Shown here: piece by piece, positions 48,210 through 56,101 of the stretch | Position numbering within the stretch: position 1 is the stretch's first letter | How the letters are laid out: each line of letters begins with the position of its first letter | DNA from: Veillonella sp. VA142 | GTDB lineage: Bacteria > Bacillota > Negativicutes > Veillonellales > Veillonellaceae | NCBI RefSeq assembly: GCF_003992135.1 | Contig: NZ_RQVN01000006.1 | Location: 18,904 to 82,903 of the forward strand | Reading direction: 5' to 3' | DNA length: 64,000 nt | Notes under the pieces: model-generated | Database searches by the model: none | What the model was told of the DNA's origin: nothing | Seen by the model: the letters and a program-made list of their open reading frames with translations, nothing else | Translations under genes and position numbers: made by a program

Positions 48210-48243
48210 AAACAAGCTGCCGACCTACTGGTCGACAGCTTGT
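48210..48243 (-). terminator. SCIFF transcript terminator
   Basis: AACAAGCTG with CAGCTTGTT, plus inner CGACC/GGTCG, makes a long near-perfect hairpin 15 bases after the SCIFF stop, with GTTTGCTTT following on the minus strand. It should separate the precursor from the maturase transcript. Confidence 0.75.
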
Positions 48244-48258
48244 TGCTAACCCAATGGA

Positions 48259-48402
48259 TTATTTTTGTTTGCACACTTGGTTGCCTACTGTACAGCTAGT
48301 TTTGCAAGCAGATTGGCAAGATGTTTGACATTCGCCGCAGCCACCTGTTTTAGCAGTTTTTTGTAGGGATTCAGTGTTAATTGTACGAATACGTTTAGAC
48401 AT
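48259..48402 (-). CDS. scfA: SCIFF ranthipeptide precursor
   Basis: A 47-residue peptide with six cysteines in its C-terminal half. After the leader MSKRIRTINTESLQKTAKT comes GGCGECQTSCQSACKTSC, then TVGNQVCKQK. This is the 'six cysteines in forty-five residues' family, in which the maturase joins each cysteine to a nearby residue by a thioether. The second of two ATGs is chosen because AGGAGG is seven bases upstream of it. The maturase is encoded downstream after a terminator and the par-like locus. The mature peptide's role is not known in any organism, though quorum- and metabolism-related roles have been suggested. Confidence 0.95.
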   Translation of the reverse strand: MSKRIRTINTESLQKTAKTGGCGECQTSCQSACKTSCTVGNQVCKQK

Positions 48403-48474
48403 CTTCATTCCTCCTAAGCACAAACTTACTCTTATATATTATCATCTAATACCGATTCAAGCAAGCACCAGGAA

Positions 48475-49500
48475 TTAGTGAGCTAACGCTTCTTTCAATG
48501 TTTTAAGATTTTCTTCCATGATGTCAAGGTATGTCACATGTTTTTGTGTTTGTTCTTCAGTTAAACCTTCTGCTGGGTTCAATACATACACTTTTACACC
48601 AGTTTCAGCAGCGATAGCATTCGCCAATTTAGGGCTTACCAATTCTTCACTGAAGATAGCTTTTACATTATGTTCTTTGATGAAAGCTACAATATCTGCC
48701 ATGCGTTCTGGTGTTGGTTCTGCATCTGGAGATACACCCATGATACCTAATTGTTCAAAGCCATATGCTTTTGCTAAATAACCAAATGCCATATGACTAA
48801 CGACTAAGTTTTTATCGTGTTGTGTTTTGCCAAATTCTTCATATTTAGCGTGTAAAGCTTGTAATTTTTCTTTGTATGCTTTACCGTTAGCTTCATAATA
48901 TTTTGCATTCGTAGGATCTGCTTTGGAGAAAGCTTCTACAACAGCATCTACTTCTTTTGCTACATTCATTGGATCTAACCATACATGTGGATCAAACTCG
49001 CCATGTTCATGTTCGTGCTCATGTTTATCTTCTTTTTGAGCTTTATCATCTTTATGCTCTTTATCATCTTTATGCTCTTTGTCGTGGTCATGATCATGTT
49101 CGTCTTCATCTTCATCTGGAGCTGGTAGCAATGTCAAAGATTTAGCTAATTCTACTGGTTGCGCATTTTGTAGCACATCCTTTGCTAAGATCTTTTCTGT
49201 TGGTTCCAAGCCTGCACCGCTATACAAGAATACTTTAGCAGTACCAATCTCTTTTAAATCTTTTGCAGTTGGATCCCAATCATGTGGTTCTGCCCCTGGA
49301 GGTACTAATAAAGATACATCAATTTTGTCTCCCCCTACTTGTTTCGCTACATCATATACAGGGAATACTGTAGTAACAACTTTCATTTTTTCAGCTGGTG
49401 CTGCTTGTTTTGTATCACTGCCACATCCTGCAATACCTACTGCAGTCGCCACCATAGTAGCTCCTAGTACAAAATAGGTTAATCGTTTTTTCCAATTCAT
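48475..49500 (-). CDS. znuA: Zinc-binding lipoprotein of a metal ABC transporter
   Basis: A 341-residue ZnuA/AdcA-type substrate-binding protein. Lipoprotein signal with lipobox VGIAGC; TVFPVYDVAKQVGGD and GAEPHDWDP give the first metal-ligand histidine. A charged loop near residues 130-170 has DEHDHDHDKEHKDDKEHKDD and HEHEHEHGE, the histidine-rich zinc loop, with a tandem KEHKDD repeat. DPHVWLDP and SHMAFGYLA supply further ligands. Start at 49500 has AGGAGGAG nine bases upstream. No permease or ATPase gene is adjacent. Confidence 0.92.
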   Translation of the reverse strand: MNWKKRLTYFVLGATMVATAVGIAGCGSDTKQAAPAEKMKVVTTVFPVYDVAKQVGGDKIDVSLLVPPGAEPHDWDPTAKDLKEIGTAKVFLYSGAGLEPTEKILAKDVLQNAQPVELAKSLTLLPAPDEDEDEHDHDHDKEHKDDKEHKDDKAQKEDKHEHEHEHGEFDPHVWLDPMNVAKEVDAVVEAFSKADPTNAKYYEANGKAYKEKLQALHAKYEEFGKTQHDKNLVVSHMAFGYLAKAYGFEQLGIMGVSPDAEPTPERMADIVAFIKEHNVKAIFSEELVSPKLANAIAAETGVKVYVLNPAEGLTEEQTQKHVTYLDIMEENLKTLKEALAH

Positions 49501-49520
49501 GAGTATACTCCTCCTAACAC

Positions 49521-49562
49521 AAAAAAACAAGAAGTGATTAGTCTTTGCTAATTCACTTCTTG
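49521..49562 (-). terminator. Terminator of the ECF S-component gene
   Basis: CAAGAAGTGA-TTAG pairs with CTAA-TTCACTTCTTG (49528-49562), followed by TTTTTTT on the minus strand. Confidence 0.9.
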
Positions 49563-49626
49563 ATTATATACGATTTAAAAAATCCGTGCTTGAATGCATG
49601 AGCAGTCTATACATTCAATTTCATTA

Positions 49627-50226
49627 TCATTTAAATTTCTTAATGACCGCTAATGCCACTGGTGTCACAACAGCTACTGCTAATAGAGCCTCTGGAATAC
49701 CATGAGACCATACAATGCCCATCACCACATTAAATACAGCTTCCGGTGAAATGTGTGTGGCTTTTGCAAATTCCACACCATAAATTGTGTAAATACCAGT
49801 CATCACAAGGATTGTATTAGTAGCTGTTCCCAAGAATGCAGCTAAACCGATACGGATGGCTTTCACTTTGATTGGTACATACATATACACCAACGCTGCT
49901 ACTAAACCGATCAACATTCTTGGCAATACAGAAATAATAGGATTCATAAATGCAAAGGATAAAATATTAGGCGCCATGTAAGCTTGTACCATACTGTACG
50001 CACCGAATAAGAATCCTACAGACATACCTACCTTAGGTCCTTCCACAACACCGCCTAAGATGGTTGGAATGTGTAAAATAGTAGCACTAATCGGTGGAAT
50101 TGGCACAAAGCCCCATCCTGTCATACCAAGTACAATGGTAATCCCTGCCAATAAACCAATAATTGTTAATTGACGTACCGTAAATTTTTGCGATGGCTGT
50201 GTTTGCAACGCTGTTTCTTTTTCCAT
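49627..50226 (-). CDS. ECF transporter S component, substrate unknown
   Basis: A 199-residue membrane protein with six hydrophobic segments. FVPIPPISATILHIPTILGGVVEGPKVG near residue 40-65 and GFLFGAYSMVQAY are typical of COG4684 S components, which capture vitamins or similar small molecules and dock to the shared EcfT/EcfA module encoded elsewhere. An attenuator-like hairpin at the very 5' end of its mRNA hints at regulation, but no known riboswitch was recognised. Confidence 0.8.
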   Translation of the reverse strand: MEKETALQTQPSQKFTVRQLTIIGLLAGITIVLGMTGWGFVPIPPISATILHIPTILGGVVEGPKVGMSVGFLFGAYSMVQAYMAPNILSFAFMNPIISVLPRMLIGLVAALVYMYVPIKVKAIRIGLAAFLGTATNTILVMTGIYTIYGVEFAKATHISPEAVFNVVMGIVWSHGIPEALLAVAVVTPVALAVIKKFK

Positions 50227-50273
50227 GTTTTCCTCCGTTCTTATTCCCTTAGGATATAAGTCGAACCAATACT

Positions 50274-50361
50274 AAAAAATGGAACTCAGTTCTGTTCTTC
50301 TTGATACAGACTATACAGTTAGTTCCTCGTATAGAGTAGTACAAATCAGCTATTCTGTCAA
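50274..50361 (-). promoter_or_regulatory. Promoter and 5' attenuator-like hairpin of the ECF gene
   Basis: -35 TTGACA (50356-50361), 17-base spacer, -10 TACTCT (50333-50338). The transcript would begin near 50326 with GGAACT, which pairs with AGTTCC (50281-50286); CUGU/ACAG extends the stem. ATTTTTTAG follows. The whole is an intrinsic-terminator shape within the first 55 nt, so most transcripts could stop before the gene. Confidence 0.5.
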
Positions 50362-50448
50362 TCATAAAATGTAATTTTTCTTACAAGCATAAACACTCTA
50401 TTTGTCAAATGTAGCAACTACTCGTCCCAATATTTATTAATAGAGCCT

Positions 50449-50492
50449 ATAAAAAACGAACACCTTATGAGACGCTCATAAAAGTGTTCGTT
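50449..50492 (-). terminator. Terminator of the heptose operon
   Basis: AACGAACACCTT pairs with AAGTGTTCGTT with an inner ATGAG/CTCAT (50455-50492), followed by TTTTTTATAGG, right at the gmhB stop. Confidence 0.9.
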
Positions 50493-50498
50493 GTGAAC

Positions 50499-51032
50499 TT
50501 ACAGACCTAACAATTTTCTACCTTCTTCCCAAGCAAAGATAGGTGTTAAGAATGTCATTAAGTTTTCCTCTTCAAATGGATAGGCACGCATGCCAATAGC
50601 TTCCGCCGCTTCGACATCAGATGGTTTGTCACCTACAAGGAAACTACCATCTACATCTACATTCCATTCTTCAATGGCTTTTGTTAGCATACCTGGATTC
50701 GGTTTACGACAATCGCAAGCTTTCTTGTACTCTTCCACTGTTCCTTCTGGATGATGCGGACAATAATAGTAGGCTAATATGTTCACCCCTTCTGCTTCTA
50801 AACGACGAGACATTTCAGCATGTAAAGCTTGTACATCTTCTTCCGTATAGTAGCCACGGGCCACTCCACTTTGGTTTGTAACCACAATGATATCATACCC
50901 ACGAGTTTGGGCTTCTTTCATAGCCTCAATAGCACCTGGAATAAATTTCAATTTTGCTGACTCAAATAAATATCCTACATCGACATTGATAACCCCATCA
51001 CGGTCTAAAAATAATACATTTCTAGTTTCCAT
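50499..51032 (-). CDS. gmhB: D-glycero-beta-D-manno-heptose-1,7-bisphosphate 7-phosphatase
   Basis: A 177-residue HAD phosphatase. LFLDRDGVINVDVGY at the start holds the catalytic aspartates; VTNQSGVARGYYTEEDV, and the zinc-binding CPHHPEGTVEEYKKACDCRKPNPGM follow; LVGDKPSDVEAAEAIG closes the active site. It removes the 7-phosphate in ADP-heptose synthesis. Overlaps hldD by one base. Confidence 0.94.
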   Translation of the reverse strand: METRNVLFLDRDGVINVDVGYLFESAKLKFIPGAIEAMKEAQTRGYDIIVVTNQSGVARGYYTEEDVQALHAEMSRRLEAEGVNILAYYYCPHHPEGTVEEYKKACDCRKPNPGMLTKAIEEWNVDVDGSFLVGDKPSDVEAAEAIGMRAYPFEEENLMTFLTPIFAWEEGRKLLGL

Positions 51033-52003
51033 TATTTTACATACCCTTCATTATCTCGTAATAATGCACAATATTCATGAACGGCTTGTTCTAATGGGGT
51101 AAACCCTTTGTCATAGCCAGCGGCCAGCAATTTTGTAGTGTCCGCCTGCGTATAACTTTGGTATTTACCTTTTAGTACTTCTGGAAAATCAATGTAACGA
51201 ATTTCCCCTTTTCCAGCGAAGGAAATGACAGCTTTCATAAATTCATTAAATGTATGCGCATGGCCTGTACCACAGTTAAATACACCACTAATTTCAGGAT
51301 GCTCCCAGAAATAGAAGTTTACATTGACCACGTCATTTACATAGATAAAATCACGTGTTTGCTCACCATCACCATAACCATCGATACCTTTGAATAGAGT
51401 AATTTCTCCAGTTTCCATCAATTTATAATACATTTGGCGTACCAAGGATGCCATCTTATCTTTATGTGTTTCATTCGGTCCAAACACATTGAAATAGCGT
51501 AAGCCTACACATTGAGATTCTAGTTGTAAATGATTTCTAAACTTTGCCACATAGCGGTCAAACAACAATTTAGAATACGCATATGGATTTAATGCTTGTT
51601 CGCAGACTGGATCTTCACGGAAGCCGTTAGTCCCATGTCCATAGGTGGATGCAGAAGAAGCATAGATGAAAGGAACTCGACGTTCTTGGCAATAATGAAA
51701 GAGATTTTTAGACCCTTCATAGTTATTCTTCATCATATATCTGCCATCATAATTCATTGTATCCGCACAGGCACCTTCGTGGAACACTACTTCGATAGGC
51801 CCGCAATCGAAGATATTTTGCTCTACAGCCGTATCAAAATCTTCATAATCAATATAATCTGCAAAATCCAACATTTCAATGTTGCGAATTTTACGACCAT
51901 CCGTCAAATCATCAACGATTAGAATATCGTTGCGGCCTTTATTATTCAATTGTTTGACAATATTGGAGCCAATAAAGCCAGCCCCGCCTGTAACAATAAT
52001 CAT
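51032..52003 (-). CDS. hldD: ADP-L-glycero-D-manno-heptose-6-epimerase
   Basis: A 323-residue short-chain dehydrogenase/epimerase. GGAGFIGSNIVKQL binds NADP; ASSASTYG and NPYAYSKLLFD hold the catalytic serine, tyrosine and lysine; LRYFNVFGPNE follows. It gives the final ADP-L-glycero-D-manno-heptose for LPS inner core. Overlaps hldE by four bases. Confidence 0.95.
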   Translation of the reverse strand: MIIVTGGAGFIGSNIVKQLNNKGRNDILIVDDLTDGRKIRNIEMLDFADYIDYEDFDTAVEQNIFDCGPIEVVFHEGACADTMNYDGRYMMKNNYEGSKNLFHYCQERRVPFIYASSASTYGHGTNGFREDPVCEQALNPYAYSKLLFDRYVAKFRNHLQLESQCVGLRYFNVFGPNETHKDKMASLVRQMYYKLMETGEITLFKGIDGYGDGEQTRDFIYVNDVVNVNFYFWEHPEISGVFNCGTGHAHTFNEFMKAVISFAGKGEIRYIDFPEVLKGKYQSYTQADTTKLLAAGYDKGFTPLEQAVHEYCALLRDNEGYVK

Positions 52004-53484
52004 AACTTTCCTTCCTTTAACAATCCTTGAATGCGCTCAATAATTCCTGTTGTGGAATATCCATCCTGGAATGGCAGGATTTGTACTTCATCTACAAATT
52101 CTTTACCAATTACCTCTTCAGGCTTGTAATCTCCACCTTTGACCAATATATTTGGACGCAACTGTGAAAGTACCTCTGCTGGTGTATCTTCTTCAAAAAG
52201 GACCACACCATCTACAAAGCCTAAAGAGCTCATCAACAAGGCCCTATCTAGTTCATGGTTGATAGGACGACTATCCCCTTTTAAACGGCGCACAGAACTA
52301 TCTGAATTTAGGGCCACCACCAAATGATCACCCAGCGCAGCCGCTTCTTTTAAATAGGTCAAATGTCCGCGATGTAATATGTCAAAGCAACCATTGGTAA
52401 AGACAACCACTTCGCCCCGATCTTGCCACAATCGGATTTTTTTTGTTAATGCCTCTACAGAATAGACACTTTCTTTATCTTCTTTTTTAGCTTTCATAGA
52501 AGACAATAAGTCTAATAGCTCTTGACGATGAATTGGATAAGTACCGACTTTGGATACCACTACACCGGCTGCTGCATTGGCAGCCACTAAAGCGGCTCGG
52601 ATAGATAAGCCCGCAATTAATGTAGTAAGCATCATAGCCACTACCGTATCACCGGCGCCACTCACATCGAAGACATCTTGCTGTTTCGTTTCTGCATTAT
52701 GCCATACATTACCATCTTTACGAACTAAAGTAATTCCTTTAGCCGATCGTGTGACGATGATGAAATCCAGTTCCATCTTATTTAAAATATAGCTCGCAGC
52801 TTTAACAACCGCTTCATCTGTGTTGGGCACTTCATAGCCTACAGCTTCACTGAGTTCCTTCACATTAGGCGTAATGCAAGTAGCACCGTTATATTTTGAC
52901 CAGTCAGAACCTTTCGGATCTACAATGGTCATAATGCCAGCTGCTCGAGTTTTACTGAATACTTGGCTTAGTAAGGATGACTGACAAATCCCTTTCCCAT
53001 AGTCAGAAATCACAAGGCCTTGCAATCCTTTGTGCAACAACTCGTCTAGCCAAGTAAGAATCGATGTTTCACTAGCACTGGACAATGGCTGATTTACTTC
53101 ATAATCTAAGCGGATCATTTGCTGTTGTCCACCTAAGATACGTGTTTTTGTGGTGGTCGGAATAGAATCTTCTGTAAAAACACCAGTGCTTTGGATGCCA
53201 TTATCTTCTAATAGTTGACGCACAATGTCACCATGTGCATCATCACCAATACGGGATGCCATATGCACTTGGCAATCTAATTGGGCTAAGTTATTCGCCA
53301 CATTGGCCGCACCGCCCAAGACTTCTGTTTCCCGTTGCACCACATTCACCGGCACTGGAGACTCTGGAGAAATACGGCTCACATCGCCAAAAATATAGCG
53401 ATCTAACATGCAGTCGCCAATAACCCCTACTTGCAATTGTGGTAAATCACGAAGCAAAAAGGATTGTAATGTACGATTAGGCAT
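52000..53484 (-). CDS. hldE: Bifunctional heptose 7-phosphate kinase/adenylyltransferase
   Basis: A 494-residue fusion. Residues 1-335 form a PfkB-type kinase ([13 protein letters not shown] near 55, [12 protein letters not shown] near 270); residues 355-494 form a nucleotidyltransferase ([31 protein letters not shown]). The two halves perform steps 2 and 4 of ADP-heptose synthesis. The start MPNRTLQSF at 53484 follows GGAAGAAG and overlaps the gmhA stop. Confidence 0.95.
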   Translation of the reverse strand: MPNRTLQSFLLRDLPQLQVGVIGDCMLDRYIFGDVSRISPESPVPVNVVQRETEVLGGAANVANNLAQLDCQVHMASRIGDDAHGDIVRQLLEDNGIQSTGVFTEDSIPTTTKTRILGGQQQMIRLDYEVNQPLSSASETSILTWLDELLHKGLQGLVISDYGKGICQSSLLSQVFSKTRAAGIMTIVDPKGSDWSKYNGATCITPNVKELSEAVGYEVPNTDEAVVKAASYILNKMELDFIIVTRSAKGITLVRKDGNVWHNAETKQQDVFDVSGAGDTVVAMMLTTLIAGLSIRAALVAANAAAGVVVSKVGTYPIHRQELLDLLSSMKAKKEDKESVYSVEALTKKIRLWQDRGEVVVFTNGCFDILHRGHLTYLKEAAALGDHLVVALNSDSSVRRLKGDSRPINHELDRALLMSSLGFVDGVVLFEEDTPAEVLSQLRPNILVKGGDYKPEEVIGKEFVDEVQILPFQDGYSTTGIIERIQGLLKEGKL

Positions 53485-54049
53485 AATCTTCTTCCACCAA
53501 TTCACATAAAATATGACCCGCCAAAATATGCATTTCTTGAATGCGGGCTGTCACTTTTGATGGCACTGCAAACGTTAAATCACATAATTCTGCCATCTTT
53601 CCACCACCTTCACCAGTAAAGGCAAAGGTATGCATGCCAATATTACGAGCAGATTCTACGGCTTTCACCACATTTTTACTATTCCCAGATGTGGAAATAC
53701 CAATCAAAATATCTCCAGAACGGCCCAATCCATCTACTTGTCGGGCAAATACTTCATCATACCCATAATCATTGCCTACCGCTGTCAAAATAGACGTATC
53801 TGTAGTCAACGCAATGGAGGCTAAGGAACGGCGCTCTTTCTGAAAACGTCCCACTAATTCTGCCGCTAAATGCTGAGAATCTGCGGCAGATCCACCATTA
53901 CCACAAAATAAAATTTTATTGCCTGCTGCTAGCGCTGCTTTACAACGCTCCGCCATAGCTTCAATAACACCCATTACTTCATACGTAGCACTCAATGTGT
54001 CTACATGATCTGAAAAACGGGCACTAATAGTTGGATGTAACTCACTCAT
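53477..54049 (-). CDS. gmhA: Sedoheptulose-7-phosphate isomerase
   Basis: A 190-residue SIS-domain isomerase, first step of ADP-heptose synthesis. [23 protein letters not shown] near residue 45 and [14 protein letters not shown] near 115 are signature stretches; the histidine in [15 protein letters not shown] near 172 is catalytic in the family. The start [10 protein letters not shown] at 54049 overlaps the nrdR stop (ATGAGTGA), with GGAAAGGA upstream. Confidence 0.95.
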   Translation of the reverse strand: MSELHPTISARFSDHVDTLSATYEVMGVIEAMAERCKAALAAGNKILFCGNGGSAADSQHLAAELVGRFQKERRSLASIALTTDTSILTAVGNDYGYDEVFARQVDGLGRSGDILIGISTSGNSKNVVKAVESARNIGMHTFAFTGEGGGKMAELCDLTFAVPSKVTARIQEMHILAGHILCELVEEDYA

Positions 54050-54515
54050 GTGTTGTATCCTTTCCATCATTTTCCAATAATTCATGTAATTCTTGCAAGA
54101 AACTTTCTACATTATTAAATTGTCGATATACAGAGGCAAAGCGCACATACGCAACTTGGTCCACATCTTTCAACAAGGATAATACAATTTCACCAATTCG
54201 TTCCGTAGTCACTTCTTGCTCTACTTCCATACGAATTTGTTTTTCCGTTTCATTTACAATCGATTCTAATTGATCTGTGGAAATACCTCGTTTGCTACAG
54301 GATCTCCACAAGCCATTCATCAATTTAGAACGATCAAATAATTCTTTCTTCTGATCTCGTTTGATCACCATAATCGGTAAATCTTCAATGACTTCATAGG
54401 TCGTGAACCGCTTGCCACAGTTCATACATTCCCGACGGCGACGAATATTATTATCGTCCGTAGATCGTGAATCTGTCACTTTGATTTCGTCATGATGACA
54501 ATAAGGACATTTCAT
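54042..54515 (-). CDS. nrdR: Transcriptional regulator NrdR
   Basis: A 157-residue repressor of ribonucleotide reductase genes. Zinc ribbon CPYC...[12 protein letters not shown] (residues 3-38), ATP-cone domain from about 49 ([20 protein letters not shown]). It binds ATP/dATP to control reductase expression. Located upstream of gmhA and overlapping it by eight bases, an uncommon link with heptose genes. Confidence 0.96.
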   Translation of the reverse strand: MKCPYCHHDEIKVTDSRSTDDNNIRRRRECMNCGKRFTTYEVIEDLPIMVIKRDQKKELFDRSKLMNGLWRSCSKRGISTDQLESIVNETEKQIRMEVEQEVTTERIGEIVLSLLKDVDQVAYVRFASVYRQFNNVESFLQELHELLENDGKDTTHE

Positions 54516-54526
54516 ATTGTATCCTC

Positions 54527-55444
54527 CTATTGGTTGCGCAAGAAGGTCTTTCCTTGCTGTTGCATTTCTTCTATAAAAGTATCTAACATTTCATAGCGTT
54601 TGCGATACATATTTCGTTTATGTGTTTTTGCTGTTTCGTAAGTTTTACGTTCTTCCGCTAAAGGAATCGCAAAAAACCGAGAGTCTTGTTCCCATGCGTG
54701 ACCACCTAATTCTTCCCAGAAGTCATTAAACTTCACTAATTTATGACGATTGAAACGAATTAAATGCGTATTCGTATAGAACCCTTCATCAGACACTGCA
54801 TACAAGGTCTCAATACCTAAGTTAGTTGCTAATTGTCGTAGTAAAAAGAACATAAAGTTTTTAGGACGATAGCCATGCATTTTTTTCGTTAGCTTCTTCG
54901 CCTTATCTAAGCCCTCTTTATACCCCTGAATGGTACCAATCCAAATACATGGTTGCCCCAATGGGTCAACACCTAATCGGAAGTTGATATGATAAATTCC
55001 ATCACCTTCATAGGTTAAGAGCAAACTCAATAAGCCTTCTTTCCGTTGACCTGGCATAAAACGTAAGGTTGCCTCTAAAGCTAATTCTTCGGAATGCCAT
55101 ATTCGAATCCCTGTTTCTGAAGGACTATACAAAGCTTGAATGGCCTCCTCTGTAAAGTACTGTGGCAAGGCATCAAAGTGCTGAATAATACATTCTAACC
55201 GTTCTTGAGCTGTAGATTCTTTGTAGAAGAAGACACGATTAATAATTTCCCAGATTCCTTCTTGATCCTGCAGTAAATTAGAATAACTGCCATAGGTAGC
55301 GAAGTAAGATTCTAGTTGATTCAGTTGCGATCTATTTTTATAGGAACGGGCGGTGAACAAAAAGATACGTCGTTTTTCACGCCAGCTATGGTATCCATAG
55401 ATTCTTTTACCTAATTCCCATTGTTGTTTTGCATATGTAAACAC
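54527..55444 (-). CDS. VirK/YbjX family (DUF535) protein
   Basis: A 305-residue soluble protein. LGVDPLGQPCIWIGTIQGYKEGLDKAKKLTKKMHGYRPKNFMFFLLRQLATNLGIETLYAVSD (about residues 155-220) has the DUF535 pattern. In Enterobacteria VirK and YbjX affect envelope or LPS properties, which fits the nearby heptose genes, but the reaction is unknown. It is 11 bases upstream of nrdR and probably leads this operon. Confidence 0.8.
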   Translation of the reverse strand: MFTYAKQQWELGKRIYGYHSWREKRRIFLFTARSYKNRSQLNQLESYFATYGSYSNLLQDQEGIWEIINRVFFYKESTAQERLECIIQHFDALPQYFTEEAIQALYSPSETGIRIWHSEELALEATLRFMPGQRKEGLLSLLLTYEGDGIYHINFRLGVDPLGQPCIWIGTIQGYKEGLDKAKKLTKKMHGYRPKNFMFFLLRQLATNLGIETLYAVSDEGFYTNTHLIRFNRHKLVKFNDFWEELGGHAWEQDSRFFAIPLAEERKTYETAKTHKRNMYRKRYEMLDTFIEEMQQQGKTFLRNQ

Positions 55445-55566
55445 GGTACATCCTCCTTAGGATAGACTATATCAACCTATATTATACTCCATTTTAACAA
55501 TGAAATTCAATGTGTACCCCCTCATAGGTCATAGCATTTTCTATGAAAGTATAGTTTCATAAAAAA

Positions 55567-55604
55567 CTAGAGAGTCCTAAGACTACCGCTTAAAACTCTC
55601 TAGT
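55567..55604 (-). terminator. pnp-dut terminator
   Basis: ACTAGAGAG and CTCTCTAGT pair (55567-55604), followed on the minus strand by TTTTTTATG, about 35 bases past the dut stop. Confidence 0.85.
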
Positions 55605-55639
55605 GAAAGAAATGTTGTTACATTCCCTAGTATATGTTG

Positions 55640-56089
55640 TTATTTACTGCCTGTGCTACCGATACCACCAGTACGAATACCGCACGCATCGTCATCATTA
55701 GTCAACAAGTATTTAGAGAAGATACCTTGCGCCACTCGTTCCCCTTTTTCCAAGGCAACAGAAGCGTCTGTAATGTTGTACACGGCAATCATAATGTGAC
55801 CTTCGTTATCTTCATTGTTATAGTAATCAGAGTCGATAATCCCTGTACTATTTGTAAGCATCAAGCCTCGTTTGATCGCCATGCTTGAGCGAACGTGGAT
55901 CGCCAAATATTCATCATAATGCATGAACGCTTTCAGTCCTGTAGGAATTAATACCGTTTCTTTAGGACCTACTACAACAGCTTCTGCACATTCAATGTCA
56001 TAGCCTGCACTTTCAGAAGTCTTACGCTTCGGCAAATTAATGCCTTGCCCTTCAAAGGCAGACACCACTTCAAATCCACGAATATCCAT
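55640..56089 (-). CDS. dut: dUTP diphosphatase
   Basis: A 149-residue trimeric-type dUTPase that hydrolyses dUTP to dUMP. Motif 1 ESAGYDIECAE, motif 2 VRSSMAIKRGL, motif 3 GIIDSDYYN, motif 4 GERVAQGIF and motif 5 RTGGIGSTG are all present. Start MDIRGFEVV at 56089, with GAGGTG upstream. It follows pnp by 12 bases. Confidence 0.93.
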   Translation of the reverse strand: MDIRGFEVVSAFEGQGINLPKRKTSESAGYDIECAEAVVVGPKETVLIPTGLKAFMHYDEYLAIHVRSSMAIKRGLMLTNSTGIIDSDYYNNEDNEGHIMIAVYNITDASVALEKGERVAQGIFSKYLLTNDDDACGIRTGGIGSTGSK

Positions 56090-56101
56090 AGTGCACCTCA
56101 A

